A DNA stretch of 64,000 nucleotides from Hyposmocoma kahamanoa. Taxonomy: Eukaryota; Arthropoda; Insecta; Lepidoptera; Cosmopterigidae. The translations under genes and the position numbers were made by a program. Below are positions 33,795 to 44,939 of the stretch, piece after piece. How positions within the stretch are numbered: the first letter of the stretch is position 1; each line of letters starts with the position of its first letter. Location of the stretch: assembly GCF_003589595.1 (NCBI RefSeq), contig NW_020654422.1, forward strand, positions 13,938,577 through 14,002,576, read 5' to 3'. The notes under the pieces are model-generated. The model made no database searches, was not told the DNA's origin, and worked only from the letters and a program-made list of their open reading frames with translations.

Positions 33795-34375
33795 TTCTCC
33801 TGTTTTACTATGCTACATATACTATGGATATATACTATGTCCAGCAGCAGATGTCTTTCGGCTGGAAAGATGATGTTGTTGAAAACAAATTGCATTATTA
33901 TACAAATTCCACTTTCTCGAACAAGTAACTACAATTCAAATTAATTAACTGCAAACAAGGATATTAAATCAGAATCTACACGTCAGACAACACCCTATCA
34001 ATGTCGTCAGCTTGAATTAGGGCTGCTTTGTCCCACTCGGGTGTGACACAATACGTCACTTAATGCACTCCGGGGAGCATCGAAATAGGGCGTCGTCGTA
34101 GTAAATGAGATATGTTCCCAGAAACCTACTTACAAACAGTACAGGCGTTTTCATTGATGTAATACAATATTTATAATAAAAAAAATACAATCGAGTTTAA
34201 GAATATAATAATAATAATGCCAGACAACCGCATCAATGCTGACATCCTTATCATAATTAACGTAATCGACATATTTAGTGAAAATGAGTTATTAACATAT
34301 TTGTAATCAGTGAAACAACATCTACAATCCCCTATGAGCGGTTTTTTCATATCTTATTTAGTTTCAGTTTTATAG
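33795..34375. other. no feature recognised
   Basis: A short (ataata) run at 34206. No gene. Confidence 0.4.
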
Positions 34376-34455
34376 TTAGAGCCTATGTGCATGCCGTATT
34401 ATATGCAAACAACGACGCGCGTCATCTGCGCCTATACGCGCCGCAGACAGAGATA
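34376..34455 (+). mobile_element. fragment of 'tagagcctgtgcat' MITE
   Basis: 'ttagagcctatgtgcatgcc' and 'cgacgcgcgtcat' match both ends of the element at 51192-51424. Confidence 0.5.
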
Positions 34456-34517
34456 AAAGTTAATTTTTGAAAAGAAGCAACTACATGAAATTTTAAGTGT
34501 AAACCCCAGTGGAGTAC

Positions 34518-34773
34518 GTAAGCGACACGCCTATCTATAAAAGTTACGCTACTCAAAGCTTTAAATAGCAAAGATCTGAGTAATTTACTACAGCGCCCGT
34601 CACCCTGAAACGTACTAATTTGACAAATTCCATGTACCTGTAATTCCACTAGCACCATTAACTTTCAAAACTGGAACACAGTAATGCTCACATTACTGCT
34701 TGATGGCAGAAATAGATAAGGTGGCAATATTTACATTGGTGAACTCTTTCACAAGGAGCTCTACTGCTACTAA
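34518..34773 (-). mobile_element. REP-A copy 10
   Basis: From 'aagcgacacgcctatctata' to 'ctctttcacaaggagctcta'. Only the tail-proximal end is missing. Confidence 0.72.
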
Positions 34774-34805
34774 AAGTCTATTGACATATTATGTAGCAAA
34801 TTATA

Positions 34806-34930
34806 AAGTTGACAAGTCCCATGCACCTGTAGTTTCGTCAGTATCTTTACCCTTCAAAATTGGAACGCAGTAATGCTCAGTATGGTAGTAGAAATTCCCT
34901 GGATTTAACTCTTTCACAAAGAGCTCTACT
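34806..34930 (-). mobile_element. REP-A copy 11, fragment
   Basis: 'aagttgacaagtcccatgca' to 'ctctttcacaaagagctcta', 33 bases after copy 10 and in the same orientation: either a tandem partial duplication or two insertions. Confidence 0.66.
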
Positions 34931-36503
34931 CTTAACGTTGACGCGCTCGCAATCTTACCTTAATTGCTAAGAGTTCACATGTGTTGAAAAATCAATAACC
35001 TCACAGATCGGATAAGTACCTTTTTGAATGCCAACTTACGAAACTAAAAGTAGATGAAAGTAAAGAGAAACTGAAAATTATTAAAAATTTCATTGATACT
35101 ATGAATTTCACTAGTGACAGCTCGGTTTCTCCCATACTCAGTGTGTCGTAATACTTCACTTAACATGCTTCAGCAAGTTTCAGAACAATGTGATGTAATA
35201 AGTGACATACAGACTGAGAGAGTGGGTTCTAACTACAGAAAAAAGGAAAGAATTTAACTGAGTGTATCTATATAAGCTATTGGATATATAAGTAATATTG
35301 CTTTGCAAGGCCACAGGGCAGGTTTCTAAGACCGTTATAGGTTACCGTTTTCTATTACACTTGCACTTTCATCATAGTACACAGCTTCAATGGCTTAAAA
35401 GTCTTAGACCTTTTTTTAAAAAATACATATTTTATACATATTAGTAAAATTGACAACATTTCTACATTTAGAAAAAACAAAGTGCAATTGTCAAAATCAA
35501 TGATTTACACAAAACACCAGTAAGAAAGAGTGAGAAAATGAAACAAATGAAAAGAACAAAAATGTAAAATACCACAGACCACGTAAAATACACAAACTAA
35601 GGTATGCACAAACTTCATCGCTATCGCGTGATGTGTGCCGCCTTATGGGGTCTATGTAAGAACATAATAATTTAAATTTAGAATGATCTAATAATGTTTT
35701 ATTAAAGTCTCAATGCATGCGTGTTTATCTATAATTATTGATCACAAATATTATCTGTAATGGTGATCCCCATCTATTCTACAACAGGCTAGTGCGGTGT
35801 AATATTATGTCCAATAAAACATTTAAAATAGTAACTCCTCACTTAAAGTCCAACAATGGTAGAATTCATTAAAGTAGCGAGGGAAAGAGCAAAAGTTTTG
35901 ACAGCCCGACGGACAACTAATCTAACTTTATTAACTGAGTTAGACGAATTTTTAAATTATTCAATTTTCATAACCAATATTTTATGAGGGAGATAAAAAG
36001 CTACCTCCTAAAAAATAAATAAGAATTCAAAATAGTAATTTTTTATTATTTCAAAATTTAAAAAAAATCTTAATTAATTTATTTCTGACAAATATAGTAT
36101 ATAATTTTGAAAGTTACATAGTTATGTATAGAGTACCATCACAATCTACCAAAATGAAAGAACAAAAAGAAAAGTACTATCCTCAAATTAAGCGTGAATA
36201 CAATGCATGATCGGGCAGTCAACCCTATTAGCTGCAATGCGGAGAATGTCATTTGAGGTGCCACGGTTACGACTTAGCAACGAGACAGTTCTCTTTCTAA
36301 GAATAAATATCATGGAAGCTATCCGTGCGAGCTTCTGCGAACATGCCTGATACGCCGCAGTACTGTGGCTACCAACCCCAACAACACTCTAAACCGTTGT
36401 TGTACTGAATGCACAAGGCGTTGATTGTCTTCTGCGCACAGTTGACCCACAGATTACACGTATAAAAGGTATGGTAGAATACAGTTACAGTAGCACTTAC
36501 CAA
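34931..36503. other. 1.6 kb with no feature recognised
   Basis: AT-rich, no shared repeat, no ORF of note. Confidence 0.5.
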
Positions 36504-36698
36504 TCTTCTTCTTCTTTCTAGGCGTTCTCAATCATATCGGCGAAGGCCTTCTTCAGTTTTTGCCACATCTCTCGGTTCTGTGCCATCTGTATCCAATTCA
36601 TCCCCGCCACTTTCTTTACGTCATCCTTCCAACGCATCTGCGGTCTCCTTTTGGGGCGTTTTTCACCCCAAGTTCGCCATTCGAGGACCGCTTTACGA
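36504..36698 (-). mobile_element. LINE 3' end (endonuclease/RT C-terminus)
   Basis: One uninterrupted minus-strand frame reads 'RKAVLEWRTWGEKRPKRRPQ', 'MRWKDDVKKVAGMNWIQMAQ', 'NREMWQKLKKAFADM', stop, then GAAGAAGAAG. This is the C-terminus typical of insect non-LTR retrotransposons (RP..RW.DD...A...W...A..R..W). It is better preserved than the other LINE tails here, but too short to be functional. Confidence 0.74.
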
Positions 36699-37249
36699 TT
36701 ATTTATTAAAAATGTTTAAAAATGATTGAACTTTGAAATAAATCACGCCAACGTGCTCAAATAAGCTGTAACACCTCTCTTAAGTAGACAATGTTCGTAA
36801 ATGGGGAGTAGATTAAATAAAACACACAGGCTTTATACTTTGGATCGCTTTAACGCAAGTGCCATTGGGTTGGGACCGCATCATTTGAGTGAAAATCAAA
36901 TAAACTGTAATAATTATATAACGCTAATTTAATATTTTCACTTGAACTTCCTATAAGTTAATTTCACATAATTCTCCTTTATAATAATATTCACATTTAA
37001 TAAGTATTTTTTTGTAACATAATCATTTTAAATTATACATTATCAATTCGGATCATTTTTACGAGGTATTTATTTATTTGTGCCTGTAATATACAGCACG
37101 CACCCTTAGTAGATTAGGTTAGTGATAAAGCAGTACGAGCCGAGTGAGCGAAGCGAGCGTAACCGTCGAGTGCCAGAATTGAATTTGTTTGTTTCCGAAC
37201 ATGCATTAGGTGAAAGTTATTTCAATTTAATATAATCTCAAATAAAATT
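36699..37249. other. no gene; palindromic 'gagcgaagcgagcg' patch
   Basis: AT-rich except for 'gagccgagtgagcgaagcga' at about 37137. Confidence 0.4.
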
Positions 37250-37475
37250 TGAAGACCTCTCTCTTCTGGCGACACACGACTTTTACTGCGAAGTGCGGTG
37301 AGCCTGTGCCTGTCAGTGGCGAAATCTTCTACATAGGACTTACCTGCTGTGAGTTGAGCTCTCTTTTATAATTGAGCAACTTGAGTGCATCCGTTGGACT
37401 CGAACCGGGGCCATCTGCGTGCCAGGTGGTCGCTTCACGTACGCCAAATCCGACTGACTTTCGAGCGCCAATTTT
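37250..37475 (-). mobile_element. possible tRNA-derived SINE, other family
   Basis: Minus strand: 'agtcagtcggatttggcgta' (A-box-like), 'cacctggcacgcagatgg', 'ccccggttcgagtccaacgg' (good B box), then an unknown body. Only one copy in the window, so its family nature is unproven. Confidence 0.45.
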
Positions 37476-37689
37476 AGTGATCACTAAAAGCGTAGCTTAC
37501 GCTTAGCGTACTACGGGAGAGTTACTACGACGATTTCACTTACTTCTACGCTACGCGCTGACTATTGCTACGAGTCGGATGATTCGTGTGCTGTGAATCA
37601 CTTTTACACTTGTAAAAGACTATTGGTTTGACTGCCGTTTATTTAATCAAATAAGTTTCATAAATGGTTAAATGGCTAATTTAAACATT

Positions 37690-40085
37690 TGCAAATTCTG
37701 TTTGTTCCCCACCCGACAGCTGCGTAAATTTCGTTGAAGGCCTATGTGAGAGTTTGAAAATTATACATACTAATACTAAAAATATCAATAACAGTTTTTG
37801 GCAATTTATCGCAGTATTATCAACCACCAAACTGGTTTTTCATATTCTGGTTATTACCGAGTGCTGGCTTAGAAATTCTGGTGTTTTGCCAGTAGTGGAT
37901 GGTTTCACGTCGAATGCTACAGTCAACAATCTCGTTCAAAATGATGAAGGTTGTAATTTAAAAATGGCTTAAACTGTACTGTATATGAACCTATATTTTT
38001 GGATGCTAATTGCCTAGTCTGTAGAGTTGATGACACAGCTGTAGTCTACCGGTCGCTATCAAATGGAGATCCAAAAAAATTTTAAAAATGTTACTATTAT
38101 TGGAGATTTAAACATTGACATTAAACCAAATTACAACGACCGTAACTCTAATGACTTTGATGGTGTCTCTGGGTTTCCTTCCTGGTTATCTCTATCCTAC
38201 TAGAGTTAGAAATTGTCTGGATCATGTTTTACTACGAACTAAACAGTCAACTTTTGTCTTGATGTTGGCCACTTATATTACGGATCATATGCCAACCATC
38301 CTTTGTTTAAGTTAAAAACTTGCCTTTGACTCTTATGCTGGTAGAACTCTTCAGCGTATCAACTACTCTGCCATTCAGAAAATACTTGGTGGGGTGGACT
38401 TTTCTTGGATCTTTCATGAAACAGACGCTAACTTAGCAGTAAGTAAATTTATATATATAATCCAAAATATAGTTTTCAATAATTCGCAAATAATAACAAC
38501 CACGAAATCAAACCTGTATTAATATTTTAAAACTGTGGATCGCTTCGGGTCTTTTACGATCTATTAGATACCGCGACACAACTTGGAACGTAATTAAGGA
38601 AATAACTGGTACATTAGAGAAATCACCTCCACCTAATGAACTATCGTAGCTCTCTGCTGATTAGAAAACGTCAGTGGATATAGTGAATGAATATTTTGTT
38701 AATATATGAAAGGATTTGGCCTCTAAGATCACTCCACCTGTAAACTCTTTCTCCACAACGAATTTCTATGAACCTATCCCAGAGTAACTCTCTCGCTATT
38801 CTTCCCGTGTGCGAAGAAGAGATGGAGGAAATCATTGTGTCAATGCGTAGTAACTGCGCCGTCTGATGGGATGGTATTCCGGCAAAGGTCATCAAACTCT
38901 CCCGTAATGCGCTTATTCCCCCAATCGATTATCTCTGTAATCTTTCCATTTCGTCGGGAGTCTTTCCTGAAGCTTTCAAAAAGGCTCTTGTTACTCCAGT
39001 TCGCAAAGGTTGTGACAGAACCCGTGTCAATAATTATAGATCCATCTCAGTGCTCAGTTATTTATCTAAAATATTTGAAAGGATACTTAATAATCGCTTA
39101 GTTAGTTATCTTGAAAAGTATAACATTGTTTCCAAAACTCAATATGGTTTCCATTCTATATCGTGTACTGAAGATGTAGTTACGTGTTTCATTAATAGTT
39201 TAGTTGATAAACTGGATAACAAAAGTAAATGTTATGGTATCTTCTTGGACCTATCTTAGGCATTTGACACGGTTTCTGTCCCCAGACTGGTGGAAAAAAT
39301 ATATCGGAGTTTGTGGAACCAGTCTAAATATATTTAAGGATTATTTTATCAAACGGTGCCATCAGTCAAAATTAATTCTGTGTAGAGTAACGTAGAGCAG
39401 ATCGACTTTGGTATCCCGCAAGGTAGCATTCTAGGCCCGACTCTATTTTTTTAATATATGTGAATGACCTTTGTCGTTGGTATCTCTCAAATTGTAACTT
39501 GTTTGTTTACGCTGACGACACTGCTCTTTTAGCTTACGGTAAAAACTGGCATGAAGCAAAATATCACGCCAAAACATTTCTGAGGATAGTTATGGATTGG
39601 TTATCAGTTAATTTACTGACTCTTAACCTTGATAAGACCCAATTCATTTGCTTCTCTTTACCTAATACTGGATCACCTCCTCTAGAAACTGGCTTTCTTA
39701 CGGTCCATAATTGCAATAGTCAAAATAATTGCGGATGTGCGCCTCTGGAGATGGTCTCCTATATTAAATATCTTGGAGTTGAAATAGATGAGAAACTGGC
39801 GTGCACACGTGCTGGCATTATCCGTTCGTACCGGGAGGTTTTTGTACATTTCAGGAACCTTCGTAATTCTGCAGGTTCTGTAATTATGACTATGGTTTAC
39901 CTAGCCTTATGCCAGTCTATCCTCTCCTACTGCAATCCTGTATGAGGCGAAACGTATAAAATTGTTATTTTAAACTTAGAGGGAGCACAGAGAGCTGTCT
40001 TTGAGGTTATGCAGCATAAACCGCGTGATTACCCCACTCATAAATTGTACAGTGAGGGCCATGGATTATCGGTGCAGCAGTTGTA
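37690..40085 (+). pseudogene. CR1/Jockey-like LINE ORF2 (endonuclease + reverse transcriptase), decayed
   Basis: An intact element would nick DNA and copy its RNA at the nick. N-terminal APE-type endonuclease pieces: 'NTKNINNSFWQF' and 'LVITECWL' (catalytic Glu) near 37860, 'IIGDLNIDI' near 38100, 'ITDHMPTILCL' near 38280. Reverse transcriptase pieces: 'YRSISVLSYLSKIFERILNN' near 39040, 'KTQYGF', 'YGIFLDLS', stop, 'AFDTV', 'FGIPQGSILGPTLFF', and the catalytic box 'YADDTALL' with YADD at 39508-39519. After this come 'MDWLSVNLLTLNLDKTQF', 'YIKYLGVEID' and 'LALCQSILSYCNPV', stop, then 'QRAVFEVMQHKPRDYPTHKL'. At least six stops or frameshifts. The family level is inferred from motif order; a search could change the clade name. 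Confidence 0.8.
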
Positions 40086-40246
40086 ATAATAATAATGTAG
40101 TTTATTGCAAAATTAACAACACGTTTTTGGTCTTATATATATACACGTCATTAGGTCTTATAGTAGTTGATAAAGTATCAAACATGTACCCTGTAAGGGC
40201 GCAACAATGTAAATTTTTAACATAATTATTAATCATCAATAATATT

Positions 40247-40298
<52 letters not shown>

Positions 40299-40320
40299 CT
40301 CCATTCCATTTTACCTCAGC
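40086..40320. repeat. insertion in the LINE with TAA and AT microsatellites
   Basis: LINE coding similarity stops at 'SVQQL' (40085) and resumes near 40320. The gap holds (TAA)4 at its start and a run of about 25 AT units at 40249-40298. About 40 LINE codons also appear to be missing, so this may be an insertion-deletion. Confidence 0.5.
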
Positions 40321-40580
40321 ATAATAATCCGCCATTGGACAGAGAAATTCTTCTCAGGAGCCATGGGATCTTATTATGTCCTACCGTATTATGTCGGACC
40401 GCTTTTGTCCATCGACAGCATAATGCCGTCAGTTGTAGGTTATATAATAACAAAATGAACAGATTTTTGTCCATTTATCCTTTGAATAAACATTAGGTCA
40501 AATTAGTTCTCAGTAAATGGTTACAAACGCTTGACTATACAGATACTGAAAATCTTTTAATACAGCTATTATTATTAAAT
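40321..40580 (+). pseudogene. LINE ORF2 C-terminus, continuation
   Basis: 'LDREILLRSHGILL', 'TAFVHRQHNAVSCRLYNN', 'LSIYPLNKH', stop, 'VKLVLSKWLQTLDYTDTENL' matches the known end of the same LINE type ('..R..Y..R...LYN...I......K..L..WL..L.Y..TE.LL'). Confidence 0.66.
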
Positions 40581-42091
40581 TCAACGTGTAGATTGGCATA
40601 TAATAAACATATATAGTTTTAACTGTTTTTTTTTATTAAGTATGTTTTGTTTTTAATATTATTAACCTTTTTATTATTATTATCGTAGTTTTTATAATTA
40701 CCATAGCAATTGCCTTTTTTTATACTCTTGATTTTTACAAGAGGTAAGGTTGTACTGTATTTACCTAGTGATAACCAGTGAGTGGAGGAACACTCAATGC
40801 CAAAATACAAGCTTTTGCTTAGTTTGGGATTCGGGCGTTTAAACATTTTCTACAAGTGGCACGTATATACAATAATTGAAATAAGTTTTTTTTATGTAAC
40901 GTACCTATTGTTTTAATTTTGCTGTATGTGTATATGAATGTTATAAAGAAATAATATTAATAATAATAATTATTATAATCTATTTAATTATGAAAATTGA
41001 GGTTATATTCACTTATAAATTGTTATATAAAATAAGTGTTAGAGTTGTAAGGTAAAAAATTAAGTGTAAGTTTTTATTAGATAAAATTATATAAAATGAG
41101 CGTTAGATTTAAAAACATTTATATTTATATAACAAACAAGGTTGATTTTGTTATTAATTATATTACAAACTAATGGCATAGACTAGTTAATGTTATACTT
41201 AAGATATAATTATCCTTCCTAATAATATAAATCTTTAAGGTACAAGGTTCCTCAGGTCCAAAACGAAATTAGGTTAGAAATAAATGTGACATTGCGAAGT
41301 GCTTGTGGCCAGCTTTCTAAAATAGGTACATTACGTTAAGGACGTGTGACACTGCGCGAAGTTACAGTAGGTACCTACTTTTAATTAAATTTCGCAACCA
41401 TGTTCAGAATTAAGTTGTTGTGTTTGCTACTGTGTTGTTAGAAGCAATAGAAAACGCTATTTTATTACCACGTATCCTCGTTGGTAGCTATTATTGGAAC
41501 TGGCTAGTTTCCGCAAGGCAACGTCGTGGCACCAATTTTGCCTTCGTTGGTAAGTTTCTTTCATTCCATTCGGTGCGTGATTTTGTTAAAAATATCAAAT
41601 ATTTCCCAGGAACTATAGTGTATATCACTGATTTTAAAAAATAACTTCCAATTATAAACATTCGTAACAAAATATACAACGCTTTTTGAAATCCAAAACG
41701 TTGAATATAAACCAGTAAACGGGTAGACATAGTCCACTTGATGCAAATTGGTTAGCGCTGCACGTAGACATTGCAATACGAGAGAAATGTCTTTGATATC
41801 GCAAATGTTTTACCATAACGTATACTACTTAAAATCTCTAGTGCCTATTAATATGCTGGCTTTCGTTATCCTCCACTTCAGGATGCAATAGTACTACATT
41901 GCGGTGGAAAGAGGTAGGGCAGTTGTAATCTGTCGTAGTGATTATATTAGGTAGGTTAGATTAAAAACTAGTGTTAGTTACTTTTGTTTCTGATAATAAA
42001 TTAAAACTACACAAACGGGTTCTGTAGGGAAACCTGCCAACAGTTACTTTCCTAAATATAACGTGCCGGGATTGGCAGACAGCACATAAGT
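40581..42091. other. LINE 3' flank and AT-rich DNA, no gene
   Basis: 40580-40960 may be LINE 3' UTR and has several TTA/TAA runs. ORFs at 41420-41644 and its reverse are unassigned. Confidence 0.4.
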
Positions 42092-42265
42092 AAGGAGGTT
42101 CTCAATTCGTCTGTATGTTTTTTTGTATGTATATTACGCGATAACTCCGCCATTTATAAACCGATTTTGATGATTCTTCTTTGATTTTTGTTGGAAAGAG
42201 GGTACATCAGAAGTGGTTCCATTTAAATTTGAAGAAAATATTCCACTTCTAAGCGTGGTAAACTA
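42092..42265 (+). mobile_element. REP-P copy 5
   Basis: 'aaggaggttctcaattcgtc', 'acgcgataactccgccattt', 'aaaccgattttgatgattct' and 'ttgaagaaaatattccactt'. This copy shows the usual consensus start in plus orientation. Confidence 0.74.
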
Positions 42266-42366
42266 TAGGTATGAATGACTTCTGAGATCGGTTTAACCGG
42301 AGGTTAGGTTATTAAATAAATTATAATATACTTAAGTTTATATTTACTTGTTTTTATTAAATGTCA

Positions 42367-42560
42367 GGGTGTTTCACCACCATGATATTCCATTTTTTTT
42401 TATGAAATTGCTCTACTAGTTGGTCAGAATTATTAATACATTTCGAACCAACCTCTTTTAGCAAATCGTACCAGACGTATTGCCAAATAAGCTACAGATC
42501 GAATGAGCGGACCTTTTTATGTGCTTGTTGTAGATCTTTGTTATTGGTTTTTAACGACTT
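42367..42560 (-). mobile_element. SINE-F copy 8
   Basis: Distal body 'gtgtttcaccaccatgatat', 'ctctactagttggtcagaat', then 'attaatacatttcgaacc', 'gctacagatcgaatgagcgg' and the leader 'gtgcttgttgtagatctttg'. The B-box segment is partly deleted. Confidence 0.66.
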
Positions 42561-43065
42561 ATTGTATATATCATGTTAAGTTTGAAAAAGACGTCACTAA
42601 AATTTAATTTGAAACATATAAATTTGACTTATGTGCTTTAGTCGGCCGATGTATTGATTAATTAAATGATGTAAGGTTATGGATGCACATATTAAGGCCT
42701 ATTACCAGCAGTGTACTTTTACAGGTTATTGATGAAGTTGAATGTAGGTATATAAGGTATATATATAAGGTATATATATAATTATTAAGGTATATATTTA
42801 AAGAGACTCAAAAACCCCGAGAAACCCATCTATAACTCGTAACTCGACCAGAAGCGACTGAGAAGTACCTTCTAATTAAATTTCCACGATGCGTTCATTA
42901 CTAAATTGCATTCACTGCTAACTGCACCTCGCTTAGCAGCAATGAATGGCCAGCTTTGCTCTAATTCCAGGAGCTCAAGCCACGTAATGTGCACTTCTAG
43001 TTCAGTCTCGAGGCTTATACTATGATACTGTGGTAACACGACACTGATGTGATAAAGATTTGAAC
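42561..43065. other. no gene; short TATATAAGG tandem
   Basis: 'aggtatatataaggtatata' type units at 42750-42800 form a minor tandem repeat. Nothing else. Confidence 0.45.
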
Positions 43066-43105
43066 AAATTCTTGGGAAGAAATTCATATTTCTTCCCAAG
43101 AATTT
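43066..43105. repeat. perfect 40-bp palindrome (18-bp arms, 4-base loop)
   Basis: 'aaattcttgggaagaaat' and 'atttcttcccaagaattt' are exact reverse complements separated by tcat. It belongs to no recognised element. Confidence 0.85.
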
Positions 43106-43141
43106 ATAACAAAATAATTGAGTGAATACAGTTCAAACAAA

Positions 43142-43282
43142 GAAACGTTTCGGGCCCACTATAGGTCGTATAATCACGGCTGGTTGGTTTGTTCGAAAAA
43201 AGATATACATATACGATTATCCGAAAATAAATAGTTTCATTTCCTATGTGTAACAATAGCGAAAACCTAACAATTCGATAAA
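43142..43282 (-). mobile_element. FB-1 copy with intact right end
   Basis: 'aacgtttcgggccc', 'ttggtttgttcgaaaaaaga', 'agtttcatttcctatgtgta' and 'acaatagcgaaaacctaac'. The full terminal sequence is kept here, which shows the 50.6-kb copy is shortened on that side. Confidence 0.62.
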
Positions 43283-43373
43283 TGAATGCATGGTTGTACG
43301 TAAATTTATCCCGTACGCATTTTCGTGAGTTGTTGTGTTCACCTCTACAATGTTCCGAAGTATTAGATCGGTC

Positions 43374-43450
43374 CCACTGCTGGGCACAGGCTTAGGTTAG
43401 GAGAGGTCATAGTCCACTACGCTAGCCCTATGTGGGTTGTGTACTTTATA
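43374..43450 (-). mobile_element. SINE-H copy 4, 3' fragment
   Basis: 'ccactgctgggcacaggctt' and 'catagtccactacgctagcc' are the minus-strand 3' body of SINE-H. Head and middle are absent. Confidence 0.6.
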
Positions 43451-43780
43451 CGTTTTTAGTGGCTTAGTAACGTGTACCGGAATGTATAATATAACTCTAG
43501 ACGTAGGCTAAGTTCCACCTCTATGTTGTAGATATACTCAAGATTCTCACGAACCGCTACGTTTCCACATGTATATGATGTATGGTATCGGAGTGGAATT
43601 TCCTGCCTGCAGAATTATTCTCTGAACGCTATAACTTATGCTTTTTCAAGGCGAAAGTGAATAGGCATTATGTAGATATGCATGCTCCATTGTCAACTTT
43701 GTCGTCACTTTCTATCACTTGAGATGGAGATTAAATGTGCATTTATTTTAACTATTAAAAAACATACACACAAATACTTT

Positions 43781-44000
43781 AAGCTCTTTTTCTATCGAGG
43801 TCGGCACAGACAACAGCCTTCCACTTGCTACGATCCTGACACACATCTTTCGCCTTGTCAACACGCATCAATGCTTTTATACCTTCACCTGGGCTTTCTT
43901 TAAGACGTTCTCAATTTGGTCATGGAAAGTTCGCCCTTATCAACTTGCCCACTCACTCTCGCCTTATAAATCTGTTTAGTCATTCTTCTTTCATTCATTT
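43781..44000 (-). mobile_element. LINE 3' end, RTE-like
   Basis: The minus strand gives 'MNERRMTKQIYKARVSGQVD', then frame changes, 'MRVDKAKDVCQDRSKWKAVV' and 'CADLDRK'. This is the RTE-like C-terminal pattern ('Y.A.V.G.V..GRPR', 'A...C.DR..W..VV'). Confidence 0.66.
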
Positions 44001-44236
44001 ATAATAAAGTTTGATAAATGCATTAGAATGGCATTAGAGTAAAATATTCTATAATCTACTTTAAGATGTACCCTGTTCCAGTTCACATTCTTACACGTGA
44101 CCTATCGCAATAAATTAATGCATAATTTAATAATTTTCCGTTTCTTTTTTCAGGTTTGGGGAAAAATGTTTTTGTGGTATCTTATTTTACGCTGGTAATT
44201 AGTCAATACCATTACTCTAAAACTACTACTACAAAG

Positions 44237-44612
44237 ATTCGTGTGTACAAAACAGTAATCAGGCCAATCTTAATAAATAAAGTATGAGTGTGAAACATGG
44301 ACTAACGCTGAAGGACGAACATAAATTAATAGTGGCGGGTCGAAGATATTTCGAAAGATTCTGGGATTCGAAAGAATCAAAGGAGAATTTGGGAACGAGA
44401 GGAGAGATTCAATAGAGAGGTAGAAGAACTAGTATCTGAGCCGAACATAATAGGAGAAATAAATCATCATCGTCCAGTGGGTCATCCAAGATATCGTTGG
44501 AGGGATGAAGTCACCAAAGACCTAAAGAACTGAATGTGTACGAATGGTACACGATCGACAAAAATGGTGTACCTTGGTATCGGAGGCCAAGATCCGCTTC
44601 GGGTCGCCGAAA
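44237..44612 (+). mobile_element. LINE RT C-terminal fragment
   Basis: 'RVYKTVIRPILINKV', stop, 'VWNMD' corresponds to the 'IYK...RPVLLYGCETW' motif after the RT domain. Then 'VEELVSEPNIIGEINHHRPV', 'GHPRYRWRDEVTKDL' and a terminal 'GGQDPLRVAESK'. Broken by stops. Confidence 0.68.
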
Positions 44613-44639
44613 GTAAACAAATTTTATTGCCCTCTAGAT

Positions 44640-44939
44640 TATAAGATTCTCGTGGTTATTCACGAAATAATTATTACTTATTACAGGTTTTATACAACGG
44701 TATGATTTCATTTCGTTTTCTCGATATTTCGGAACGGTTAGACGCTCCACGATCACGGGTTCACTGGCCAGTGGCAGATGATTGCGAAAGAGGGTGGACT
44801 GACACGTCTGTTCTTAAAGGTATCACCTGCCGCTGGCCAGTCAAACCATAACCATTGAGCGTGTAATCGTCCCGAAATAGTGGGAATTTATAAAGAAATT
44901 ATACCGTGATAAACAACGTGTAATTAATGATAATCATTT
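44640..44939. mobile_element. FB-2 foldback element, copy 1
   Basis: Left arm 'ggttttatacaacggtatga', 'gatatttcggaacggttaga' pairs with the reverse complement of the right arm 'tgtttatcacggtataattt', 'ctatttcgggacgattacac'. An inner pair, 'actggccagtggcag' and 'ctgccgctggccagt', extends the hairpin. Longer and more diverged than copy 2. Confidence 0.7.

Noticed and set aside
33433..33944. Cluster of ORFs up to 146 codons on both strands
   Set aside because: They lie over a palindromic MITE and a mariner end; frames on opposite strands mirror each other.
40249..40298. AT run as a possible matrix attachment site or origin
   Set aside because: A plain dinucleotide microsatellite inside a LINE relic; nothing else supports a function.
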